A stretch of 64,000 nt of DNA from JBJYIN01 sp046237015 (GCF_046237015.1 NZ_JBJYIN010000011.1:62001-126000), one strand, 5' to 3'. Shown: positions 9,392 to 18,223, counted from the first letter of the stretch. Numbers and translations are program-made. The notes: generated by a model not told the origin, from the sequence alone.

Positions 9392-9714
9392 AATTTTTCC
9401 AATGCTTCCGTCAACGTTCGATTATCCAGTTCAGACACCCCTTTTTTTGCAATCACTACAAAATCCATTGCAGGCAATGAATGTTGATGTAGGCGAAAGC
9501 TTTCGCGAGTCAGACGTTTAATCCGATTGCGCTCATGAGCACGTTTAACATGCTTTTTGGCGACGGTAAGACCGATGCGGGGATGCCCCAGCGTGTTCAG
9601 GCGGCCGAGAATAGTGATTTGCGGCGTGCCAGCCCGTTGTGGCTGCTGGAAGACGAAAGTGAAATGGCTGGGAGTTAACAAGCGTAACTCCCTGGGAAAA
9701 GCGAGCTTAACCAC
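9355..9714 (-). CDS. rnpA: ribonuclease P protein component RnpA
   Basis: 119-residue basic protein subunit of RNase P, which removes 5' leaders from pre-tRNAs. The RNR signature (RAHERNRIKRLTRESFR, residues 63-79) and the conserved FTFVFQQPQRAGTPQITILG N-terminal region are visible. It starts 18 bp downstream of rpmH and overlaps yidD. Confidence 0.98.
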   Translation of the reverse strand: MVKLAFPRELRLLTPSHFTFVFQQPQRAGTPQITILGRLNTLGHPRIGLTVAKKHVKRAHERNRIKRLTRESFRLHQHSLPAMDFVVIAKKGVSELDNRTLTEALEKLWRRHCRLAPAC

Positions 9715-9732
9715 TCGGTGGGTTAGCTTTTA

Positions 9733-9873
9733 TTACTTAGAAACGGTCAAACGAGTACGGCCTTTCGCACGACGGCGGGCCAAAACCTGACGACCATTTT
9801 TAGTGGCCATACGAGCACGGAAACCGTGGCTACGGTTACGCTTCAATACGGACGGTTGGAAAGTGCGTTTCAT
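9733..9873 (-). CDS. rpmH: 50S ribosomal protein L34
   Basis: 46-residue, very basic protein identical in layout to L34: MKRTFQPSVLKRNRSHGF at the N-terminus and RRRAKGRTRLTVSK at the C-terminus. First gene of the minus-strand unit rpmH-rnpA-yidD-yidC, with about 150 bp of untranslated leader between its promoter (10025-10053) and the ATG at 9873. Confidence 0.99.
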   Translation of the reverse strand: MKRTFQPSVLKRNRSHGFRARMATKNGRQVLARRRAKGRTRLTVSK

Positions 9874-10024
9874 GGCGATTTCTACCTAAACTTGGATAAT
9901 TAACGGTTTGCCCTACTGATACAGTGAGCAAACACAACTTCACAGTAAACGCGTTTGGCTACTCGGCGTGAAAATGACCGACGCCTCAATCGCATATCAC
10001 AATCATATAACTGAAAGAGGCGGG

Positions 10025-10053
10025 ATTGTAATAATTGTACAGCCCTGAGTCAA
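10025..10053 (-). promoter_or_regulatory. sigma-70 promoter of rpmH
   Basis: On the minus strand TTGACT (10053-10048) and TACAAT (10030-10025) are separated by exactly 17 bp. It lies 150 bp upstream of rpmH and points toward it, close to the sigma-70 consensus. Confidence 0.75.
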
Positions 10054-10293
10054 TTAACATCACACTTCACATGCCAGCCATTCCAGTTATTTTTGGGATT
10101 TCTGTCTGGCTGAGCACAGAAAGCAGGCGTAGACGCGCGGGCAGAGAATTATACGGACTCTACGGCAAAGCGCAAGGATCCTCCGGCGATCTCTCCGACA
10201 AGATCATGATCGCAATCACCGTAACGATCCGTTATTGGATTTACTCTTGAATACATCTTGCGCAGAGGATGGCGATCGGATCTTTCTGATACA

Positions 10294-10402
10294 TATTTTC
10301 GTCATACTTCAGGCGGCTTATGGGGTGGCTTAGTTACTTGGCTAACCGATGACCTCGCTATTGAGGCGGGGCTTGCGTGCAACTTGAATTATTTAGGCGA
10401 TA
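10294..10402. repeat. degenerate ERIC-like element upstream of dnaA
   Basis: The ends GTCATACTTCA (from 10301) and GCAACTTGAATTATTTAGG (to about 10397) match the two termini of the ERIC copies elsewhere in this window. The centre has diverged. Total length about 105 bp against 127 for the intact copy at 60469. Confidence 0.6.
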
Positions 10403-10427
10403 ACGCAAAGTAGCGATAAGAATAGCC

Positions 10428-10436
10428 TGTGGATAA
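10428..10436 (-). promoter_or_regulatory. consensus DnaA box upstream of dnaA
   Basis: TGTGGATAA is the exact reverse complement of TTATCCACA. It sits about 50 bp upstream of the proposed dnaA -10 hexamer, where it would allow autoregulation by DnaA as in E. coli. Confidence 0.85.
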
Positions 10437-10485
10437 AAAGGATCGAAACTGTGTAGAAGGGGAGGATCTCTTCTGCGGATTAGGT

Positions 10486-10491
10486 TATGAT
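10486..10491 (+). promoter_or_regulatory. -10 element of main dnaA promoter
   Basis: TATGAT within TTAGGTTATGATCCGC closely matches the E. coli dnaA2p region as I recall it. The -35 at about 10463-10468 is poor. The element overlaps a Dam site. The predicted transcript has a leader of roughly 165 nt. Confidence 0.6.
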
Positions 10492-10596
10492 CCGCCGTCC
10501 CGTAGATGATCCTTCGTCGGGATCGTCACGGTAACCGCTTAGGCAACGCGGTGCGCCCGCTCTTCCTGTCGATCAGAGAAGAGGGGAGCCAAAATC

Positions 10597-10638
10597 ATGA
10601 GTTACATAAATAACGTTTCTTGTTTTTTTTCTTTTTGA
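10597..10638 (+). CDS. possible 13-residue leader peptide ahead of dnaA
   Basis: ATG at 10597 follows GAGGGGAG with 8-9 base spacing and reads MSYINNVSCFFSF before TGA at 10636-10638, 26 bases before the dnaA GTG. No homolog is known to me. Translation could influence dnaA expression, but it may be chance; conservation in related genomes would decide. Confidence 0.3.
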   Translation: MSYINNVSCFFSF

Positions 10639-10664
10639 TCGTTCTTGTTCGAGTGGAGTCCGCC

Positions 10665-12059
10665 GTGTCACTTTCGCTTTGGCAGCAGTGTCTTGCCCGT
10701 TTGCAGGATGAGTTACCTGCCACAGAATTCAGTATGTGGATACGCCCGTTGCAGGCGGAACTGAGTGATAACACTCTGGCTCTCTACGCCCCTAATCGTT
10801 TCGTTCTGGATTGGGTTCGTGATAAATATTTAAATAATATCAATGGATTACTTAATGATTTTTGTGGGATGGATGCCCCTTTGTTGCGTTTTGAGGTGGG
10901 GAGTAAACCGCTGGTACAGGTGATGAGTCAGCCTGTCACTCATCATAATAATGTTAGCGTGACGCCGGCACCGCAGGCGCGTTCGGCACCGATACGCCCA
11001 AGCTGGGATAATTCTCCAGTACAGGCTGAACATACTTATCGTTCGAATGTAAACCCTAAGCACACGTTTGATAACTTCGTTGAAGGTAAATCAAACCAGT
11101 TAGCGCGTGCGGCGGCACGTCAGGTGGCTGATAATCCAGGCGGTGCTTACAACCCGTTGTTCCTGTACGGCGGCACTGGCCTGGGCAAAACGCACCTGTT
11201 GCATGCGGTTGGTAACGGCATTATCGCCCGCAAAGCCAACGCGAAAGTGGTGTATATGCATTCCGAGCGCTTTGTACAAGATATGGTAAAAGCGTTGCAA
11301 AATAATGCGATTGAAGAGTTCAAACGCTACTACCGCTCCGTGGATGCGCTGTTAATCGATGATATTCAATTCTTTGCCAACAAAGAACGCTCGCAGGAAG
11401 AGTTCTTCCACACGTTCAATGCCCTGCTGGAAGGTAATCAGCAAATCATTTTGACGTCTGACCGCTACCCGAAAGAGATCAACGGCGTGGAAGATCGCCT
11501 GAAATCCCGTTTCGGCTGGGGGCTAACGGTTGCCATTGAACCGCCAGAGCTGGAAACCCGCGTGGCGATTCTGATGAAAAAAGCAGATGAAAATGATATT
11601 CGGCTGCCTGGTGAGGTCGCGTTCTTCATTGCCAAGCGTCTACGCTCTAATGTGCGTGAACTGGAAGGTGCGCTGAACCGTGTGATTGCCAATGCCAACT
11701 TTACGGGTCGCTCTATCACCATTGATTTCGTGCGGGAAGCGCTACGCGATTTGCTGGCATTGCAGGAAAAACTGGTTACTATCGACAATATTCAAAAGAC
11801 CGTAGCGGAATACTATAAAATCAAGGTAGCCGATCTGCTGTCTAAACGTCGTTCCCGCTCGGTGGCGCGCCCACGTCAGATGGCGATGGCGATGGCGAAA
11901 GAATTGACCAACCATAGCCTGCCGGAAATTGGCGATGCATTTGGTGGACGCGATCATACTACGGTGTTGCACGCCTGTCGTAAAATCGAACAGTTGCGTG
12001 AAGAAAGCCACGACATCAAAGAAGATTTTTCCAATTTAATCAGAACACTATCTTCATAA
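10665..12059 (+). CDS. dnaA: chromosomal replication initiator DnaA
   Basis: 464-residue AAA+ initiator that binds oriC and opens the origin. Starts at GTG 10665, giving the family N-terminus (M)SLSLWQQCLARLQDELPAT, preceded by GGAG. The linker (about residues 85-130) is variable. Walker A GGTGLGKTHLLHA lies near residue 171, Walker B LLIDDIQFF follows, and the C-terminal DNA-binding domain carries the signature GRDHTTVLHACRKI. Length and sequence are nearly those of E. coli. First gene of dnaA-dnaN-recF-gyrB; dnaN follows after 4 bp. Confidence 0.99.
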   Translation: MSLSLWQQCLARLQDELPATEFSMWIRPLQAELSDNTLALYAPNRFVLDWVRDKYLNNINGLLNDFCGMDAPLLRFEVGSKPLVQVMSQPVTHHNNVSVTPAPQARSAPIRPSWDNSPVQAEHTYRSNVNPKHTFDNFVEGKSNQLARAAARQVADNPGGAYNPLFLYGGTGLGKTHLLHAVGNGIIARKANAKVVYMHSERFVQDMVKALQNNAIEEFKRYYRSVDALLIDDIQFFANKERSQEEFFHTFNALLEGNQQIILTSDRYPKEINGVEDRLKSRFGWGLTVAIEPPELETRVAILMKKADENDIRLPGEVAFFIAKRLRSNVRELEGALNRVIANANFTGRSITIDFVREALRDLLALQEKLVTIDNIQKTVAEYYKIKVADLLSKRRSRSVARPRQMAMAMAKELTNHSLPEIGDAFGGRDHTTVLHACRKIEQLREESHDIKEDFSNLIRTLSS

Positions 12060-12063
12060 CACT

Positions 12064-13164
12064 ATGAAATTTATTGTTGAACGTGAACATCTGTTAAAGC
12101 CATTGCAGCAGGTCAGCAGCCCGTTGGGCGGCCGACCCACTTTACCGATTCTGGGCAACCTGCTGATTCAGGTTACGGAAGGTGCGCTGTCGTTGACGGG
12201 TACCGATCTCGAGATGGAGATGGTCGCAAAGGTCGCATTGACGCAGCCGCATGAGCCGGGAGCTACGACCGTCCCTGCCCGTAAACTGTTTGATATTTGC
12301 CGTGGGCTACCTGAAGGTGCGGAAATCACCATTATGCTGGATGGCGATCGCATGCTGGTGCGCTCTGGGCGCAGCCGTTTTTCACTGTCCACGCTCCCTG
12401 CCGCAGATTTCCCTAATCTGGATGACTGGCAGAGCGACGTTGAATTCTCTTTGCCGCAGGCGACGATGAAGCGTCTGATTGAAGCGACACAGTTTTCGAT
12501 GGCGCATCAGGATGTTCGCTATTATCTCAACGGGATGCTGTTTGAAACCGAAGGGGAAGAGCTGCGTACGGTCGCGACCGACGGTCACCGTCTGGCGGTT
12601 TGCTCTATGCCGGTCGGGCAATCGTTGCCGTCACATTCGGTGATCGTGCCGCGTAAAGGCGTAATGGAACTGGTGCGTTTACTGGATGGCGGCGATACGC
12701 CGTTGCAATTGCAAATTGGCAGTAACAACATCCGTGCACACGTCGGTGATTTTATTTTCACGTCTAAGCTGGTTGATGGTCGTTTCCCCGATTATCGCCG
12801 CGTATTGCCGAAAAACCCGGATAAAACGCTGGAAGCCAGCTGTGATTTACTCAAACAGGCTTTCTCTCGTGCGGCGATTCTATCGAATGAAAAGTTTCGT
12901 GGCGTACGTCTGCACCTCATTCATAACCAACTGAAAATTACCGCTAATAACCCTGAACAGGAAGAAGCGGAAGAAATTCTGGATGTGCAGTATGAGGGAA
13001 CGGAGATGGAGATCGGCTTTAACGTCAGCTATGTGTTGGATGTTCTCAATGCGCTTAAGTGCGAAGACGTTCGTCTGTTGCTGACCGACTCTGTTTCCAG
13101 CGTGCAGATTGAAGATGGCGCCAGCAGAGCGGCAGCTTATGTCGTTATGCCTATGCGGTTGTAG
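12064..13164 (+). CDS. dnaN: DNA polymerase III beta sliding clamp
   Basis: 366-residue clamp subunit; dimers encircle DNA and hold polymerases and repair enzymes. Start MKFIVEREHLLKPLQQVSSP and end YVVMPMRL are those of the enterobacterial protein, with the three clamp repeats unbroken. ATG lies 4 bp after the dnaA stop, so the two are probably translationally coupled. Confidence 0.99.
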   Translation: MKFIVEREHLLKPLQQVSSPLGGRPTLPILGNLLIQVTEGALSLTGTDLEMEMVAKVALTQPHEPGATTVPARKLFDICRGLPEGAEITIMLDGDRMLVRSGRSRFSLSTLPAADFPNLDDWQSDVEFSLPQATMKRLIEATQFSMAHQDVRYYLNGMLFETEGEELRTVATDGHRLAVCSMPVGQSLPSHSVIVPRKGVMELVRLLDGGDTPLQLQIGSNNIRAHVGDFIFTSKLVDGRFPDYRRVLPKNPDKTLEASCDLLKQAFSRAAILSNEKFRGVRLHLIHNQLKITANNPEQEEAEEILDVQYEGTEMEIGFNVSYVLDVLNALKCEDVRLLLTDSVSSVQIEDGASRAAAYVVMPMRL

Positions 13165-13213
13165 AATTATTGGGCAAGTTTGCTTGCCCTTTCATCATTA
13201 AGATAACTGCAAC

Positions 13214-14299
13214 ATGGCTCTCTCTCGTCTTCTCATTAAAGACTTCCGTAATATTGAAGCGGCCGATCTGGCACTGGCTCCCGGCTTTAACTTTTTGGTC
13301 GGGGCGAATGGCAGTGGCAAAACCAGCGTATTGGAAGCCATTTATACATTGGGTCATGGCAGGGCGTTTCGTAGCGTACAAGCCGCGCGAGTCATTCGCC
13401 ATGACCAGCCTGAATTTGTTCTACACGGTCGTATCGACAGCGATGAGCAAGCTCGGTCCGTCGGCTTGAGTAAAACTCGTCAGGGTGACAGTAAGGTGCG
13501 GATCGACGGCAGCGACGGCCATAAAGTTGCTGAACTGGCGCAACTGCTACCGATACAGCTGATCACCCCGGAAGGGTTTACCCTGCTCAACGGCGGGCCA
13601 AAATTTCGGCGTGCCTTCCTCGATTGGGGCTGCTTCCATAACGAAACGGGTTTTTTTGCTGCCTGGAGCAACATGAAACGCCTGTTGCGTCAGCGTAATG
13701 CTGCACTGCGTCAGGTTAGCCATTACGGCCAACTCCGCGCCTGGGATCAGGAACTGGTGCCATTGGCGGAACGGATTAGTGAATGGCGGGCACAGTACAG
13801 TCAGGCGATTATTGAAGATATTTCGTCGACCTGTACGCAATTTCTGCCTGAATTTTCTCTTGGGTTTGCGTTTCAGCGTGGCTGGGACAAAGAGAGTGAG
13901 TATGCCAAGCTGTTAGAACGGCAGTTCGAACGCGACCGTATGTTAGGTTATACGGCGCTGGGGCCGCATAAAGCCGACTTCCGCATCCGCGCCAGCGGCG
14001 TGGCGGTCGAGGATATGCTGTCCCGTGGCCAGCTCAAGCTGCTGATGTGTGCGCTGAGGCTGGCTCAGGGTGAGTTTCTCACCCGTCAGAACGGACTGCG
14101 CTGTCTGTATCTGATTGATGATTTTGCTTCCGAACTGGATAGTACCCGCCGCCGTTTGCTGGCTGAACGGTTGAAAGCCACCCATGCGCAGGTTTTTGTC
14201 AGTGCGGTCAGCGCTGAGCAGATAGCCGACATGGTTGGTGAAAAGGGCAAGATGTTCCGCGTGGAACAGGGTAAAATAACGGTTCAATCACAGGACTAA
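13214..14299 (+). CDS. recF: DNA replication and repair protein RecF
   Basis: 361-residue SMC-like ATPase of the RecFOR pathway, loading RecA at gaps. Walker A GANGSGKTSVLEA lies at residues 30-42 and the C-terminal ABC-type signature and Walker B region (SRGQLKLLMCALRLAQ, YLIDDFASELD) are intact. It follows dnaN after 49 bp and precedes gyrB by 18 bp in the conserved operon. Confidence 0.98.
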   Translation: MALSRLLIKDFRNIEAADLALAPGFNFLVGANGSGKTSVLEAIYTLGHGRAFRSVQAARVIRHDQPEFVLHGRIDSDEQARSVGLSKTRQGDSKVRIDGSDGHKVAELAQLLPIQLITPEGFTLLNGGPKFRRAFLDWGCFHNETGFFAAWSNMKRLLRQRNAALRQVSHYGQLRAWDQELVPLAERISEWRAQYSQAIIEDISSTCTQFLPEFSLGFAFQRGWDKESEYAKLLERQFERDRMLGYTALGPHKADFRIRASGVAVEDMLSRGQLKLLMCALRLAQGEFLTRQNGLRCLYLIDDFASELDSTRRRLLAERLKATHAQVFVSAVSAEQIADMVGEKGKMFRVEQGKITVQSQD

Positions 14300-14317
14300 A
14301 ATGAGCGAGAAACGTTG

Positions 14318-16735
14318 ATGTCGAATTCTTATGACTCCTCAAGTATCAAGGTATTGAAAGGGCTGGATGCGGTACGTAAACGCCCAGGTATGTATATCGG
14401 TGATACAGATGATGGTACCGGTCTTCATCATATGGTATTCGAAGTTGTGGACAACGCTATCGACGAAGCGCTCGCTGGCTATTGTAAAGACATTGTTATC
14501 ACCATTCACGCGGATAACTCGGTCTCGGTGCAGGATGATGGTCGTGGCATTCCAACGGGGATTCACGAAGAGGAAGGTGTCTCTGCTGCCGAAGTGATCA
14601 TGACGGTGCTGCATGCTGGCGGTAAGTTCGATGATAACTCGTATAAAGTCTCCGGCGGTCTGCACGGCGTCGGGGTTTCCGTGGTTAACGCCCTGTCGGA
14701 AAAACTGAAACTGGTTATCCACCGCGACGGGAAACTTCACGAACAAACCTATAAACACGGCGTGGCACAGGCTCCGCTGGCTGTTACGGGTGAAACCAAT
14801 AGAACCGGTACGACGGTGCGCTTCTGGCCGAGCCATGAGACGTTCACCAACGTGGTGGAATTCGAGTATGAGATTCTGGCCAAGCGTCTGCGTGAACTGT
14901 CGTTCCTGAACTCCGGTGTCTCTATTCGCTTGATCGATGAGCGCGAGAAGGATAAAGCCGATCATTTCCATTATGAAGGCGGCATCAAGGCGTTTGTTGA
15001 TTACCTGAACCGTAACAAAACCCCCATTCATCCTACCGTATTCTATTTCTCGACGATGAAGGATGATATTGGGGTGGAAGTCGCATTGCAGTGGAATGAT
15101 GGTTTTCAGGAAAACATCTACTGCTTTACTAACAATATTCCACAGCGTGATGGTGGTACGCACTTGGCCGGTTTCCGCGCCGCGATGACCCGTACGCTGA
15201 ATACGTATATGGATAAGGAAGGTTACAGCAAGAAAGCGAAAATTAGCGCCACGGGCGACGATGCGCGTGAAGGGCTGATTGCTGTAGTTTCCGTGAAAGT
15301 GCCGGATCCGAAGTTCTCCTCTCAGACGAAAGACAAGCTAGTGTCTTCCGAAGTGAAAACCGCGGTTGAATCGTTGATGAATGAGAAGCTGGTGGATTAT
15401 CTGATGGAAAACCCGTCAGACGCCAAAATCGTGGTCGGAAAAATTATCGATGCCGCACGTGCCCGTGAAGCGGCGCGTAAAGCGCGTGATATGACGCGCC
15501 GTAAAGGCGCGCTCGATCTGGCTGGCTTGCCGGGCAAACTGGCGGATTGTCAGGAACGCGACCCGGCACTGTCTGAACTGTACCTGGTGGAAGGGGACTC
15601 TGCGGGCGGCTCTGCTAAGCAGGGACGTAACCGTAAGAATCAGGCGATTCTGCCACTGAAGGGTAAAATCCTGAACGTGGAGAAAGCTCGCTTTGACAAA
15701 ATGCTTTCTTCACAGGAAGTCGCGACGCTGATCACTGCGCTGGGCTGTGGCATTGGCCGTGATGAATACAACCCGGACAAGTTGCGTTATCACAACATCA
15801 TCATCATGACCGATGCGGACGTGGATGGTTCACACATTCGTACCCTGTTGTTGACCTTCTTCTACCGTCAGCTACCTGAAATCGTTGAGCGTGGTCACGT
15901 TTATATTGCGCAGCCGCCGCTATACAAGGTGAAAAAAGGCAAGCAGGAGCAGTACATCAAAGATGATGACGCGATGGATCAGTACCAGATCATGCTGGCG
16001 TTGGATGGTGCGACGCTGCACACCAATGCTCAAGCCCCTGCGCTGGCGGGTGAACCGTTGGAGAAGCTGGTTTCTGAACATTACGCCGTACAGAAGATGA
16101 TTGGCCGTATGGAACGTCGCTTCCCGCGTGCGTTGTTGAATCGCCTGATCTATCAACCGACGCTGTCTGAAGCCGATTTGGGTGAACGCGAAAAAGTGCA
16201 GGCATGGGCGGAATCGCTGGTAAACAGCCTGAACGAAAGTGAACTGCACGGTAGCTCGTATAGCTTTGTGATTCACCACGATGAAGAACGCAGCGTGTTT
16301 GAACCGGCGCTGCGCGTGCGTACACACGGTGTGGATACCGATTATCCGCTGGGTACCGGCTTCGTGGCGGGTAGCGAATATCGCAAGCTGAATCAGTTGG
16401 GTGAGAAACTGCGTGATCTGATTGAAGAAGATGCGTACATCGAACGGGGTGAGCGCCGTCAACCGGTTGCCAGTTTTGAGCAGGCGCTGGAATGGTTGGT
16501 GAAAGAATCTCGTCGTGGTTTAGCTATTCAGCGTTATAAAGGGCTGGGTGAGATGAACCCAGAACAGCTGTGGGAAACAACAATGGATCCAACCAGCCGC
16601 CGTATGTTGCGCGTGACGGTGAAGGACGCCATTGCTGCTGATGAACTGTTTACTACCCTAATGGGTGATGCCGTTGAACCGCGTCGTGCGTTTATCGAAG
16701 AGAATGCCCTGAAGGCGATGAACATCGATATCTGA
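14318..16735 (+). CDS. gyrB: DNA gyrase subunit B
   Basis: 805-residue ATPase subunit of gyrase, which introduces negative supercoils. Start MSNSYDSSSIKVLKGLDAVR at 14318; the TTG immediately before it is not needed. The GHKL ATPase (DNAIDEA, GRGIPTG, GGLHGVGVSVVNAL), the transducer, and the TOPRIM motifs EGDSAGGSAKQGR and DADVDGSHIRTLLLTFFYR are all visible, as is the 170-residue enterobacterial insertion. The C-terminal end NALKAMNIDI is followed by a terminator; a second, displaced version of the last 30 or so codons lies at 18128-18223. Confidence 0.99.
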   Translation: MSNSYDSSSIKVLKGLDAVRKRPGMYIGDTDDGTGLHHMVFEVVDNAIDEALAGYCKDIVITIHADNSVSVQDDGRGIPTGIHEEEGVSAAEVIMTVLHAGGKFDDNSYKVSGGLHGVGVSVVNALSEKLKLVIHRDGKLHEQTYKHGVAQAPLAVTGETNRTGTTVRFWPSHETFTNVVEFEYEILAKRLRELSFLNSGVSIRLIDEREKDKADHFHYEGGIKAFVDYLNRNKTPIHPTVFYFSTMKDDIGVEVALQWNDGFQENIYCFTNNIPQRDGGTHLAGFRAAMTRTLNTYMDKEGYSKKAKISATGDDAREGLIAVVSVKVPDPKFSSQTKDKLVSSEVKTAVESLMNEKLVDYLMENPSDAKIVVGKIIDAARAREAARKARDMTRRKGALDLAGLPGKLADCQERDPALSELYLVEGDSAGGSAKQGRNRKNQAILPLKGKILNVEKARFDKMLSSQEVATLITALGCGIGRDEYNPDKLRYHNIIIMTDADVDGSHIRTLLLTFFYRQLPEIVERGHVYIAQPPLYKVKKGKQEQYIKDDDAMDQYQIMLALDGATLHTNAQAPALAGEPLEKLVSEHYAVQKMIGRMERRFPRALLNRLIYQPTLSEADLGEREKVQAWAESLVNSLNESELHGSSYSFVIHHDEERSVFEPALRVRTHGVDTDYPLGTGFVAGSEYRKLNQLGEKLRDLIEEDAYIERGERRQPVASFEQALEWLVKESRRGLAIQRYKGLGEMNPEQLWETTMDPTSRRMLRVTVKDAIAADELFTTLMGDAVEPRRAFIEENALKAMNIDI

Positions 16736-16762
16736 TTCGGCTTACGTTGTTATCGTGACCTG

Positions 16763-16792
16763 AGCCAGCTCCTTGCGGAGCTGGCTTTTTTT
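16763..16792 (+). terminator. terminator of the dnaA-gyrB operon
   Basis: AGCCAGCTCC-TTGC-GGAGCTGGCT is a perfect 10-bp stem followed by a T run (16786-16792), 28 bp after the gyrB stop. Confidence 0.92.
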
Positions 16793-16852
16793 GTGGCGAG
16801 CTTTCTGCCGCCACCCTTTGGGCCGTCGAGAGCGACGTGGAAAAACGTTTTA

Positions 16853-18052
16853 TCAGGCTAATGCACGCCGTTTGGCGCTGCGCATTTCCTGTAGCAGCGT
16901 GATGAATGCGGTGATCAGCATAAAGACAACGGCAGACCAGAAAATGGCATGAGGATGACCGTGATCCAGCATCCAGCCGAACAGTACCGGCCCTGCGGCC
17001 CCGCCCAGATTAAAGCCAGTGGAAACAATACCAAACACCCGCCCTTCCGCTCCCGGTGGTGAGGCGGCACGTACCAACATATCCCGAGACGGTGCGATCA
17101 TACCGGAGAGGAAGCCTGCGGTAGCCAGCAACGGTACGAGCGCGACGGTAGGTAAGGCGTACATAGCAACGATACTGACCAGTACGGCAGTGATAGCCAG
17201 CGCTGCCGTCGCCACCAGCCCGTGACGTTGGGTTTTATCCGCCAGTGAACCGCCTGCCAATACGCCAAAAGCGCTGGCGAACAGAAACGCAGTTAGCGCC
17301 ACGTTAGCCTGTGACAGCGACAAATCGTAGCCCGTGACTAACGCCGTCACCGAGAAGTTCTGGATCGAACCCGTACTTAAATTCAGCAGCAGGAACAAAA
17401 TCAGCAGCGCTAAAATCGGCAACGTGAAAACAGGTGTGCGCGGTTTGTCCGGCTGGGTGTTCGTTGCCGCCGCGGGTTTTACCCGACTGGGTTCATCACG
17501 GTTAGTCATCAGTAGTGGGATCGTCAGTAAGCCAATGATACCAGAAACGATGAATGCACTGTTGATGCCAGAAAAGGCGGCAACGGACAGTAAAACCCCA
17601 GGGGCAATGGCCGTACCCAGAAAGCCGGAGAAGGTATGCATAGAGAAAGCGCGACCCATGCGTTTTTCATCAATTCCGCGTGATAGTAAGGCATAGTCTG
17701 CCGGATGATAAACCGCGTTCGCCACGCCAGCGAGCCCCATCGCAACGACTAGCCACGTGTAACTTTCTGAAAATCCTAACGAAAGAAAACAGAGGCTCCC
17801 GAGTGTTAAACCCGTGGTTAACGTGCGACGTGCGCCGATGCGGTCCACCATAAAACCAATTGGCGTCTGCACGCAGGCGGAGACAATGTTGAATACGCTG
17901 AGTGCGAATCCAAGTTCAACAAAGCTGATATCGCGCTGGGCTGACAGCAGTGGAATGAGCGCGGGTAGCACCATCATATGGAGGTGACTTACCAGATGGG
18001 CTGAGGAGATTTGCGCCAATAATGGAATGTGTATCTTCATCAAATTACTCAT
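16853..18052 (-). CDS. 12-TM MFS transporter
   Basis: 399-residue major facilitator with about 12 hydrophobic segments. MFS motif A is seen in GFMVDRIGARRTLTTG (residues 66-81) and its repeat in GGSLADKTQRHGL. The substrate cannot be read from sequence; sugar-efflux or fosmidomycin-resistance-like groups are possible. The start is uncertain: ATG 18052 lacks a clear ribosome site and ATG 18040 (MKIHIPLL) is an alternative. It sits between the gyrB terminator and a displaced gyrB tail, and a broken paralog of its C-terminal half lies at 19878-20228. Confidence 0.75.
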   Translation of the reverse strand: MSNLMKIHIPLLAQISSAHLVSHLHMMVLPALIPLLSAQRDISFVELGFALSVFNIVSACVQTPIGFMVDRIGARRTLTTGLTLGSLCFLSLGFSESYTWLVVAMGLAGVANAVYHPADYALLSRGIDEKRMGRAFSMHTFSGFLGTAIAPGVLLSVAAFSGINSAFIVSGIIGLLTIPLLMTNRDEPSRVKPAAATNTQPDKPRTPVFTLPILALLILFLLLNLSTGSIQNFSVTALVTGYDLSLSQANVALTAFLFASAFGVLAGGSLADKTQRHGLVATAALAITAVLVSIVAMYALPTVALVPLLATAGFLSGMIAPSRDMLVRAASPPGAEGRVFGIVSTGFNLGGAAGPVLFGWMLDHGHPHAIFWSAVVFMLITAFITLLQEMRSAKRRALA

Positions 18053-18127
18053 GAGAGGGGAGGAAAATGCGTCTGCTCTTAATCTTATGCGTCACGAGCT
18101 TAGCATACGCTTATATTTTTTAGATCG

Positions 18128-18223
18128 GATCCGTTATTTACCACGCTAATGGGGGATGCGGTTGAACTACGTCGGGCGTTTATTGAAGAAAATGCCCTGA
18201 AGACGATGAATATCGATAGCTGA
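18128..18223 (+). pseudogene. displaced gyrB 3'-end fragment
   Basis: From TTT at 18137 the 87 bases through TGA at 18223 align without gaps to the last 87 bases of gyrB with 12 differences (about 86% identity); weaker similarity extends to 18128. The reading frame is open and ends NALKTMNIDS versus NALKAMNIDI. Eight of the 12 changes are silent third-position changes, so the fragment looks like the tail of a related functional gyrB rather than a decayed copy of this one. No start codon or upstream gyrB sequence is present. The weak hairpin at about 18250-18281 may be the matching terminator. Confidence 0.85.

Larger units (their letters stand above)
10177..10640. promoter_or_regulatory. Dam-site (GATC) cluster in the dnaA control region
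   Basis: Fourteen GATC tetramers occur in 464 bp (first bases 10177, 10188, 10202, 10208, 10226, 10274, 10279, 10441, 10465, 10489, 10508, 10521, 10571, 10637), against roughly two expected by chance. Hemimethylated GATC clusters are bound by SeqA, which in E. coli silences dnaA after initiation. One site (10489) overlaps the proposed -10 hexamer. No GATC falls between 10283 and 10440, where the ERIC-like relic lies. Confidence 0.8.

Noticed and set aside
10283..10664. Possible oriC next to dnaA
   Set aside because: Only one perfect DnaA box and no array of AT-rich 13-mers; in this family oriC lies by mnmG. Dam sites fit dnaA promoter control instead.
14339..15163. 274-codon minus-strand open frame
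   Set aside because: Lies wholly inside gyrB in antisense; coding evidence for gyrB is overwhelming and the antisense product resembles nothing.
15920..16462. 180-codon minus-strand open frame
   Set aside because: Antisense shadow of gyrB with no ribosome site or homology.
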